This document shows positions 11,020-20,582 of a stretch of 64,000 bases of DNA, piece by piece. Location: NCBI GenBank assembly GCA_036429605.1, contig CM071589.1:5518001-5582000 (forward strand), in the 5' to 3' direction. Both the position numbers and the translations under genes were made by a program. The DNA comes from Cladobotryum mycophilum (Eukaryota; Ascomycota; Sordariomycetes; Hypocreales; Hypocreaceae). Under the pieces are notes generated by a model, which did not search any database, was not told the origin of the DNA, and worked only from the letters and a program-made list of their open reading frames with translations. Each line of letters begins with the position of its first letter. The stretch's first letter is position 1.

Positions 11020-12057
11020 ATGGCAACCACTCAAAAGGCAATTGTCATTCAGGGCAACGGTTCGGCCAAGCTGGTCAACGACCGTCCCATCCCCAAGCTT
11101 CGCGATGAGTACATTCTGGTCAAGACAGTCGCCGTGGCTCTCAACCCTACCGATTGGAAGCACATCAAAGGCGTAACTGACGCCGGCCCAGTGGTGGGCT
11201 GCGATTATGCCGGCATCGTCGAGGAGGTTGGCTCTGCCGTCACCAAGGACTTTAAGAAGGGCGACCGAATCTGCGGAGTAACTCATGGATCTAACAAGGT
11301 TGAGCACGAAGATGGCTCCTTTGCTGAGTACATTGTCGTCAAGGCCGCTCTCCAGATCAGGATTCCCGACGACATTAGCTTCGAGGAGGCTGCTACCTTT
11401 GGTGTTGGCATCACCACTGTTGGATTCAGCTTGTTCCAGAAGCTCGGCCTTGCTCTGCCCACTGAACCCATCAAGGAGCCGGTCCCCATCCTGATCTATG
11501 GTGGAAGCTCTGCCAGTGGTGTCCTCGGCATCCAGTTTGCAAAGGCCGCTGGTTATACCGTCATCACGACTTGCTCGCCCCGCAACAACGACTTCGTCAA
11601 GTCTCTCGGCGCCGATGCCGTCTTTGACTACAGCGACCCCGAAGTCGGCAGCAAGATCCGTGAGCACGCCGACAACAAGCTCATCTATGCCTGGGACACA
11701 ATCACCAACGAGGGCTCCGCCAAGATCTGTGCCGATGCGCTCACATCCGAAGCCGGTGGCAAGTACAACTCCCTCACCTGGGTCAAATTCCCCCGCGAGG
11801 ACGTCACCGCATCGGTGACCGTTGCATACACCGCTCTAGGCGAGGCATTCACTTTGGGCGGCTACAGCTTCCCGCCTATTCCCCAGGATTTGGAGTATGC
11901 TTCCAAGTTCTGGGACATTTCCCAGGGGCTTCTGAAGGACGGCAAGATCAAGGCTCATCAAATTCGTTTGGGTAATGGCCTCGAGGGAGTGTTGGACGGA
12001 TTGAAGGAGATGGAGGAGGGCAAGGTTAGCGGAGAGAAGTTGGTCTACAAGATTTAG
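11020..12057 (+). CDS. zinc-type MDR dehydrogenase / trans-enoyl-reductase-like (ToxD family)
   Basis: Single exon, 345 aa. The ATG at 11020 has an ATCAACATGGC context, and the protein starts as family members do (MATTQKAIV). The N-terminal GroES-like part has VALNPTDWKH and VGCDYAGIVEEVG. The Rossmann half has YGGSSASGVLGIQFAK for NADPH binding. The catalytic-zinc Cys of true alcohol dehydrogenases is absent, as in ToxD, LovC-like trans-enoyl reductases and quinone reductases. It probably reduces an enone or enoyl substrate with NADPH in the cytosol. It is convergent with the 2OG oxygenase, only 134 nt away. The family is certain, the substrate open. Confidence 0.92.
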   Translation: MATTQKAIVIQGNGSAKLVNDRPIPKLRDEYILVKTVAVALNPTDWKHIKGVTDAGPVVGCDYAGIVEEVGSAVTKDFKKGDRICGVTHGSNKVEHEDGSFAEYIVVKAALQIRIPDDISFEEAATFGVGITTVGFSLFQKLGLALPTEPIKEPVPILIYGGSSASGVLGIQFAKAAGYTVITTCSPRNNDFVKSLGADAVFDYSDPEVGSKIREHADNKLIYAWDTITNEGSAKICADALTSEAGGKYNSLTWVKFPREDVTASVTVAYTALGEAFTLGGYSFPPIPQDLEYASKFWDISQGLLKDGKIKAHQIRLGNGLEGVLDGLKEMEEGKVSGEKLVYKI

Positions 12058-12191
12058 ATTGGATGTCATTAATAGTCATTGACAATCATTTCGAAGGAAG
12101 GAAATACATGCAAAAGTTCATTCTTCTGGATGTGCTCCGTAAAAGAAATGTGCATTTTCCCATTAAATGTGATACAATCATCTGTCTGTAC

Positions 12192-13307
12192 CTAGTACTT
12201 GAAACTGCTACTGTATCGAGCTTTCAAATGCTCCTCAACCTTAACCGGCTCATACAAGGGCTTCTCACCAGGTTCAAGGCAAGTCGGGATGCACTCAATC
12301 ATCTGGTCAAGTAGACCCTGATTGAAAGATGCCACACTGTATCGATAATTGTCATTCGCCGGTGAAATGACCCTGTGCTTGGTGGATGTGTAGCGATTAT
12401 TTGTCCAGCGTTCTACAGCGTGTTAGCCTTGCCTTCTAGATTGATGGGTTGTAGCTCTTACCCAGCATGTCTCCGATGTTCACGACAAAAGCACCTTCGA
12501 CGGGCTTGACAGGATGCCAAGTCTCAGTCGGTTTATGAAAGACTTCCAAACCACCGACTTATACATCGTCAGTCATGAAATTTACGTGGAAAATATGTCT
12601 GAATGCTTACTAGAATCTTGAAGAAGCAGAGTCAGAGCCCCAAAGTCAGTGTGAGCACCTATGCCTCGAGACTTGGCGGCAAGCTCTGGCGTTGTCGGTG
12701 GATATCTATGAGCCCTCATCACCGCAATCGCTTTTCGCAAGAGCATTAGTTTCTGATTCGTTTGTTTGCCAAAAATTCACCACTTACAATCTTCGCTTCC
12801 AGAAAATGCATCAAAGTAATCCTCCTTTAAGCTCAGGCTCAAGGCCACTAGCCTAAACATGATCTTGCTTAGATTGAGCACCGCCTTATAGTACTCCATG
12901 ATGACATCCTTGAAGCCGGGGACCTTGGAGTCCTCTGGCCATTGGTTGGGCCCTTGAAGATATCTCGCACCCTCGAGAGGGTGTTCACGGCCAAACACAA
13001 ACCCTTCCTTGGAATCTACAAAGCCTTCTTCGAGAATTTGTTGCCCGATAGCCTCATAGCCTCGTATGACTGGAGAGTTAGCTGTCGAGATTGATCTTTT
13101 GACATCGAATGGCAAGGCAAAGAATGCAGCAAGCTGCTTGTAGAGCTGTGATATGAGATCGGGTGACACCCGGTGGCCGGTGATCTGGAAAAAGCCAGGG
13201 GATTGGGCGGCTGAGGCAATGGCCGAAGCGATGCGTGCTTTGGCTTCAACATCGCCAGTGTAATATCCAGAGATGTCAATAACGGGGATTACAAGTTTAA
13301 TCTCCAT
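12192..13307 (-). CDS. 2-oxoglutarate/Fe(II) oxygenase, isopenicillin-N-synthase-like
   Basis: Four exons: 13307..12788, 12730..12611, 12557..12462 and 12412..12192. Introns of 57, 53 and 49 nt keep frame, giving 318 aa. The N-terminal DIOX_N part has IPVIDISGY and SPGFFQITGH. The jelly-roll core shows the iron ligands HTD (AHTDFGALTLLLQD) and a distal His (STKHRV). The 2OG-binding Arg-x-Ser follows as RYSVASF. The protein should couple 2OG decarboxylation to hydroxylation, desaturation or ring formation on a small molecule. The length is normal for the family. It faces the MDR gene tail-to-tail, and the substrate is unknown. Confidence 0.92.
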
Positions 13308-14742
13308 GTTTGCGACGGTTTAATAACAGTCGTTGTGCGATTACAATGTGAAGGGCGAGAGCGCTGTCAATCCTGTGGTGTTCTTTTTCCACAGGGGCGC
13401 GGCGCTGCCACACGTATTTATGTCCGCATACTGTCTCGCCAGATGGGAAGCTATTCCATATGAGCAATAGCAATGAATACAAACTTCCTTCCTTATCGTG
13501 ATTTATATGGCTAATCGACTATAGAGGCACATACCCCACAGGGCTTGTAAACCAGTACACCGGTCTGACGCGGGATCAGATCCGCGGTATGGCAAATTCT
13601 CTCCTCTACTCCGTAGTGTATTCCACAAAAGGAGAGTTTCTTATACTAATTCTTGCTACTACTTTCTATCACTAGACTCAGGCTCTTTGTCTCATGGCCA
13701 AATCATCTTTATCACAAGATTTATACTGGGGAACTGGTTGAGAACCCCTGAGAGGGGCGAAGGATCCACACAGAGTATGGAGTACAGTTTCTTGATCAAT
13801 CCTCCGCCACGTACCTATTGTCTCGGATTCATTCAAGAAAATCCGCACCGTGGTGGAGTCATTTGCAGATCTAGACGGGCTGTCCCGGCCAAATGCATCT
13901 CGGGAGGAATGCGTGGCTGGCCGATACCCAGCCCAGCCAGCTTCTTACTCACCCACCAAGACAGGAGAGGGGGTTAACAATGCGACGGAAGAGGAGGAAC
14001 AGATAAGAGAGACTCTGCAGTATTCGTGACTGCTTTTATGCTTTGAATACTGGGGAGCCTTTGTCACACCACCTGTATGGAGTACTTCACACCGCATGTG
14101 CCTTGTGATTCCATTTGTTTAAGACAGGTGTATGTCATAATTATCTCAGTTAATCCTCTCGCCGGGGGCTAATCATCTCGCTTAATTACAGAGACTGACT
14201 CATTTTGATTAAGCGATTTATGCAGTCAAGTTCCTTTTGGGTATAATGATTTTTCAGCGCGAACACAAGCAATAATTCTCCTCCACATGTTGGACACTAA
14301 TCCATGCTCAATTCAATCTATTATTGATGGGATAGTAACGTCATTCAAGTTGGTATATATCCGTGGCCAAGCGATGATTCAATTCCGAGCTCAAGCATAA
14401 TCCAGTTCTCATTATCCTGCTTGGGCTGAGATTGGACATCAGCGCGTAACCCTGGCTGGGGTTGGCCTCCCACCTTGCAGCATTTCATCCGTACCCTGTT
14501 TCTCACTCATAATTGGCAAGAAATCGGCTGATTTCAACCGGAGTCGCAAAGGAAAAAAACCGCCAGTCAGCAGCTGGCACTGAGGCGCCCAGTCACAATA
14601 TGCAGATGGCGCCTCCATCAACCAGTCTTGAGACGTTGGGCCGTCAAAACTGGTCTCATCCACGTCTTCTTTGCCTGACATAGACAAGCACGCACTCTTT
14701 CCAATCTTCAATTACGTTCCATAATTCAGTAACGCGAGAATC
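13308..14742. other. intergenic, no supported gene
   Basis: Divergent space between the 2OG oxygenase and the ISG12-like gene. A TATA-like CATAAATA on the minus strand near 13414-13421 could serve the oxygenase. No ORF here shows a protein family pattern. Confidence 0.45.
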
Positions 14743-15501
14743 ATGAGCTTCTTTGATACTTTATCTGGCTTTGTCAATGTCGCCGCCGCAGAGGCCAGCA
14801 AACAGGCCGTAGTAGCAGCCAGGGTCATCGCCGCCGAAGCTCCAAAGCACATACAGGCAGCCCAAAACTTCGCCAACGAGGCCTCGAAAGTGATTGCCGC
14901 CGAAGCTCCCGGGCGCTTCGAGGCTGCTCGGAGCTTTGCCGCCGGAGCTGCCCAGGCGGCCAAGTGCGCTGCAGTGGAGGCGGCAAACATCAATTCCGAA
15001 GAATGTCGCAAGATTCTGGCTGGAGGCTCATCGACCATGACGCAGAGAGTACGTCAAGAATGGCATTTCCTTCCCAGCACATCATCTGACATGATCCCAG
15101 GCTGTTTACTTGGCGGCTGAGAACCCAGTTACGGCAGCGGCCGTTGGTGTTGGACTTCTAACCGCTGCTGTGCCCGCAATCCTCAGTTCTCCATTCATGC
15201 TAGCCGCGGGAGCCCTTGGTTTCACCGCAAACGGCGTTGTTGCAGGTATGGCATCTTCGCTTCCCGGCGTCAACTCACTGTTTCTAACAATTGTACTGCA
15301 GGCTCGATAGCGGCCGCTGTGCAAGCCACCATCCCAAATGTTGTGGGTGGGAGTACATTTGCAATCCTCCAGAGCGCTGCTGCAGGTGGAACTGGGCTTG
15401 CCGTGGTCAATGGCGTAGCTCAAGTTGCTGGAGGCACAGTTGCCGCAGTAGGAGGTTTAGCTGGAGTCATAGGTCAGGTGTTTGGCAATTCAACAGCTTA
15501 A
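14743..15501 (+). CDS. interferon-induced 6-16 / ISG12-like membrane protein (fungal)
   Basis: Three exons: 14743..15048, 15101..15245 and 15302..15501. Introns of 52 and 56 nt (the second with TTTCTAAC) give 216 aa. The second half matches the interferon-induced 6-16 (IFI6/IFI27, PF06140) pattern: GALGFTANGVVAGSIAAA crosses the second splice, followed by GGSTFAILQSAAAGG. The result is a very Gly/Ala-rich pair or trio of hydrophobic helices. The first half is Ala-rich and amphipathic, with a duplicated VIAAEAP unit about 28 residues apart. Animal members sit in mitochondria or inner membranes and modulate apoptosis; a fungal role is unknown. The domain is recognised with good confidence and function is not claimed. 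Confidence 0.82.
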
Positions 15502-16704
15502 TCACAGAAAACAAGCCCGAGTCTTGCTCCAATCCAACCTTTCTACTTGGCTCCATCTTGCGTTGATGACTTATGGTTGTCTGTCTCTCAGCCTATGATA
15601 AGACTGAGGCGAGCTGATGTGAATGATTCCAGATGATTGCTAGTGATACTGTGATTGCACCTACTTCAATTCTATAAATGCGTTTCATCGTGCCTCTTGA
15701 TCTCTATAAAAAGGGACTGTTGCTGTTGTGGAGCAGAGACTTACCTATGGCTAGGCTGAATGCTTTCGCCAACATTTACCATTGAGCCGTGCTGTTGTCT
15801 TTCTGTGCCGCCAATGTCTTGGCCGTTAATTTCCAATTCAAGATCCCCTGAGTCACTTCTGTTCCTGCGTCCTTGCTCGTGATTTTCCGATGCTAACTTT
15901 GTTTCTTTTGGCATGCCTGGCGACCGATTGATCTAGCATCTGGATATCATGATGTCACTCTAAAGCTGGGACAAGGAAGTTGGAAGTTGAAAGTTGGAAA
16001 AGTCTGGATTGATCACTAGGATATGCTCAGCGACCCCTTGGATTCCATTGTCTCGGGTGCAATGTTAGCGTTCTCAAATAGCGGTCAAAGTGAGACAATT
16101 CGCAGCCACCACCATTGAACTCATAAAGAAAATTACGTGTGGGAATCTTCAATGGAATGATTTCCATCGATGTCATCTTTCTATAGAGGATGAACCTACT
16201 TCTGCAATAAGCGCTGTATAGCTTCACATCAGAATTGCAAGCGGGACAGCAGGCTGGACATTCGAGAGACTGGAAGCTCGTAGCTTTGATGTAACATCCG
16301 TCGTCGGGTAACACCTGCCTACGGTTCCCACTAGCCGTCTCAATTTACTAGATTCGACGTTCAGATGCATTGGGCGCCACTCACGACTAACAGGACAAGT
16401 CAAGTCAAGGAAAGCCGAGATACCGATTAGGGGTAAGTGTCAAAGCCCCAGCTACACATGCAGCCCTATTCTTAGCGCAGAGCCATCGATCGACTGCACA
16501 GATCTCGACGGCGGTGCTGCATGCGAGCTATCATCCTGTAGCTCCACCAGGACTACTGACCCGCCGACAGAAAAAGCGTTAACAGGAAGTCTAGGAGAAT
16601 TGGCTTATATCGCCAAGCAAAGCTGAATAATCGAGTGGAACTGCGAGTCTGGTTGTTCTAAAGTTCTTTCTACTTGCATCTTTTCTTTCTCACATCCTGA
16701 AGAG
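15502..16704. other. intergenic, no supported gene
   Basis: This is the 3' region of the ISG12-like gene and the promoter of the permease. The 95-codon minus frame at 16027-16314 has several Cys residues but no recognisable motif and no partner exon. Confidence 0.45.
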
Positions 16705-18529
16705 ATGTCGGAGGCTATTCAGAAACGGTATGCTTCTCTGAAGCAGGAGATCGGCAACAAGACAACAGTCGATGGCTGGATATTGCCAAAGCAAGAATCT
16801 AGTTGGGCACCACCAGGAACGTGGACAAACATAGATCTCGATGTGACACCCCCTGAGCGTCGTACATGGACAAGTTGGACCATGCTCGGGTACTGGGTTA
16901 GTGACGTGATAACGATTCAGAGTTGGGAGACCGGAAGCACCATTCTCGCAGTCGGCTTGACATGGTAATTAATCCACTGCGCAAATCCACAATATCACGC
17001 GTTGAGGGATGCTGATGGAAAGTTATAGGCGAGAAGCAGTGTTGAGCATCATCCTGGGTTCATGTGTCATGGCCATTCCATTGGCAATGAACGGCTACAT
17101 AGGGGCAAAGACACATATCCCATTTCCCGTCCTGGCTCGAGCCTCATTCGGATACAGGTTCGCAAACTTCCCCATCATTCTTCGACTATTTACATGTCTC
17201 TTCTGGTTCGCAATCACAAATTATCTCGCCATTGCCCCGACGACACAAGTGATCCGGGCAATCTGGCCTTCCTACCGGAACGTGCCGAACCACATCCCCG
17301 AATCTGTCGGCATCACGACGCAGCAGATGATTTCATACTTCGTCATATGGACGATCCAGTTTCCTCTGCTGCTGGTCCCGCCGTACAAAATAAAATGGCT
17401 GTTCCTGGCAAAGTTTGTCATGGTGACTGCAACTGTGGCGGGTATGGTTATTTGGATCTGCGTTCAGGCTGGTAGCTCTGGGGATATCTGGACGCAAGAG
17501 GCTTCAGTTACCGGATCCAAGAAGTCGTGGCTCGTTATGTGGTCGATTAATAGCTGCACGGCAGCTTGGTAAGACTTCAATACTACAATATCGCATCAGA
17601 CGTTCCATTGACATGTCATAGGTCTACCATGGGAGTCAACATTCCCGACTTTACCCGCTATATGAGATCCCCAAAGGCCTCATTATCCCAGGGTATCTGG
17701 TTTCCCCTAGTCTGCAGCTGGATTGCCATCATCGGAATCGTCGTCACCTCAACGTCTGGCGTGCTCTACGGCAAGCACATATGGGACCCCGTGAGCATCA
17801 TTGATCGATGGGAGGGGCCCGCTGGAAGGGCGGCAGCATTCTTTGCTGGACTTAGCTGGTGCCTGGCGCAGATTTGTGTCAACATTTCAGGCGCCGTGAT
17901 CAACGGTGCAAATGACATGGCAAGTTTGTCCCCGAAATGGATAAACATTAAAAGAGGTGCAATCATCATCGCCTTTATAGGAGGCTGGGCCTTGACACCG
18001 TGGAAGATCTTGCATTCTGCCTCATCTCTGCTGAGTTTTATGAACTCTCTCGGCATCTTTATGACGCCGATCGTGGTAAGTAGATTCCTTCCAGTTGGCG
18101 GGGGATGAATGTTGCTAACTGGGAAGCGTAAAGGGCATTCAAGTGGCCGACTTCTTTGTCGTCAAGCGACAAGCACTCGATATACCAGCCCTATATCAAC
18201 CTGAAGGACGGTATTCCTACTGGTATGGAGTAAATTGGCGAGCTCTTGCTGCGTTGATTGCGACCGTCGCACCTACACTCCCTGGTCTGATCAACGCAGT
18301 CAACCCAGACATCCCCATTGGCGGGACTGCTTATCTTGCAAATTTCAACTGGTATTATGGCTTCGTAACTTCCTTCATCGTCTATAGCAGGCTGAGTTTG
18401 CTTGTCCCTGCAAAGGAAACCCTTGTGCCAAGGATGCGTCACACCCCTGAGGAGCTCCTGGAGGAGGGAGATACAGCCACCCCGTCGGAAAAGGCAGGGC
18501 ACGTGAGAGTGGATGCGGAAAGTATTTAA
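16705..18529 (+). CDS. NCS1 nucleobase:cation symporter (uracil/allantoin/thiamine permease type)
   Basis: Four exons: 16705..16964, 17029..17568, 17622..18075 and 18134..18529. Introns of 64, 53 and 58 nt give 549 aa. NCS1 hallmarks are visible: the N-terminal ERRTWTSWTMLGYWVSD, then HIPFPVLARASFGYRFANFP, CTAAWSTMGVNIPDFTRYMR across the second splice, and a C-terminal RYSYWYGVNW. About twelve hydrophobic segments are apparent, as expected for these plasma-membrane proton or sodium symporters of purines, pyrimidines, allantoin, hydantoin or vitamins. The acidic tail after the last helix (PEELLEEGDTATPSEK) resembles endocytosis-control tails. The family is certain; the substrate cannot be assigned by eye. 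Confidence 0.95.
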
Positions 18530-20582
18530 TCATGAAAAGAACCCCAATCGAAATGGAAGATGTTTTATTGAGATGCGATAGATATTTATCTATTCTAAAG
18601 CAATATAGAGTTTGGGTAGGGGCTGGGCTCCACATACAGGACGGCGTTGCCAAATATGTTTGTTAACAGCAGTACACTCTTGACAGTCTGCAGGACTTTC
18701 TCCAAGGACATTAGAATAATGAACATATTAGAGACCACTATCGGTTATAATCTATCCTCAAACGTCTTTCACCGGCCCTGCTGACAGCAGGATTGAATGC
18801 TGCAAACACGCCGGCTGCGATGAGGTTCAAAACTTCACCTCCGGATCTCCTAGTTGCTTTCTAGCTGTGAAAGTTGTTTCTAGCTTCTCATCATCGATTC
18901 TATCGTCTCAAAGTTGTTTGTCGCACCGACTTTGTGTCTCAGTCCAACGCAGTTCCTCCTCCGCCCGCGGTGCAGCAGTTCCTAAGGAGAAATAAAACCT
19001 TTCAACCTTTCCCTCCATTCACTCTTTCTTGCTTCAGCATCTTCTCATACTAAACTAAATATCTCTTTCAGTTAACACCAGCGCTATCACCTGCGAGTGG
19101 AGATCCATTCGAATTCGCCGTGACTCTTGTCACGTATCATGATAAGCACACGGGGACTGTCAGGCGAGGATTTGGCAGCGGTGATTCTCAAGTTCAGCGA
19201 TGAACAGAGTCAGGATACACCTCATTTTCGACTATGCACACGTCAGGTGATTGGAGATATGGAGGATCGCAAACGTCTCTGTCAGGTGATTCATCGTCAA
19301 GCTTGTCTACAAACATCGAAGGGGAGAGGGTAACCTATAGAAGTCGAGGGAATCCATGAGCCTTCACTACATAATCATCAGTTCATTCCGTAGTACCTGT
19401 CAATCAGTCCACAATACGTATGCTTATGCTATCTTTATGCATCTAAGCTTATATCCATGGTCGCCAGGATATACCCTCAGGTCTTGCGATTTTCGTGCTT
19501 TGTAACGTCTGCCGCGCCTTGAGTTCAGCCTTCCCAATTACCCGACATCAATTTCTTTTTATGGTTCAGTCGGAGAAATGTATTGACAGCAGATAGGCGT
19601 CCGTATCTAGAAAGTGAAGACGGTTGCCAAGTTAGGATCCTTGGCTCGAAAGCAGTGGGATGAAAACACTGTGCGAAATCGATAGGCCAAATACTGCCCA
19701 CCAGCCCATGCACTCCAACAAATTAGTCCGCAGGATCCCCAGAGTGAGGGGGAGGCGCAAGACGGTCTGAGAATCTGCAGGTCTGTTGTTGTTGGCCCAT
19801 CAGCATCAGGCTGTCACGGCAACCCAAGTGATTGCGTCAACACATCACCCCTCTCCAGAAGGCCTCCCACAGGATGCCCTGCAATAATTGGCGCCAGGAT
19901 GAAATGGCCAGTTATGTGTTCCACTACGCAAAGGACGCCTCACCATGCAGCCGACCGTTTGTTATCAAATGAGATTCCAACGCCTTCATGCAGCCGATAA
20001 TGCGGCCAACCACGACAATTAGGCATCGATGATGGTTGATACCAACAAAACACAATCAGGCTCTGAGGAGGGGCAGGGATTCATTCCTCCTGTACCTCTG
20101 CTACCAGGATCGCCTGTCCAACCAATCGTGCTCCGTTTCGGATACACCCGACAGGTCTATGTTTGAGCCTCAATATGCGGGCCATGCCGGTTCACTCGCC
20201 AGCCCCTCCCTCCCACTCAAACAGCAGAAAGGCGATACCTCTAATCAACCATTTCTTTTTCTCCCCTTCCTCCCCTTCATGCTTGTGTTCATATCCTACA
20301 GTGAATCACGACTGTTGCTAGAGATTTCTTGAACGATTTCGAGCTAAGAAAGTCGATCCCACCGAGCCAAGATAATATTGCCGTCTTTATAAGTCAAGCC
20401 AAAAGGTGAAGTCACCCAGACCCAACGACCTGTGAGGTGACACAAGACCCCGCCTTCAGCTGCCAAATGACTATAACCGATCAACAAACCTAGATTTGGT
20501 AGGCATCGTTCAAGTCAACTCGCAAGAGAAAAGCGATCTTTGTTTGCTGGGCGCCTCCAAATCACCCGCCACCGTCGCCAAG
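18530..20582. other. 2-kb intergenic region
   Basis: No open frame in this stretch carries a recognisable domain. CT-rich leader-like tracts occur at 18980-19090 and 20220-20290. A 68-codon frame at 19127 has no pattern. The end of the region is the promoter and leader of the RBR ligase gene. Confidence 0.45.

Noticed and set aside
10966..11667. Minus-strand ORF of 233 codons
   Set aside because: Antisense shadow of the MDR reductase; acidic, biased composition.
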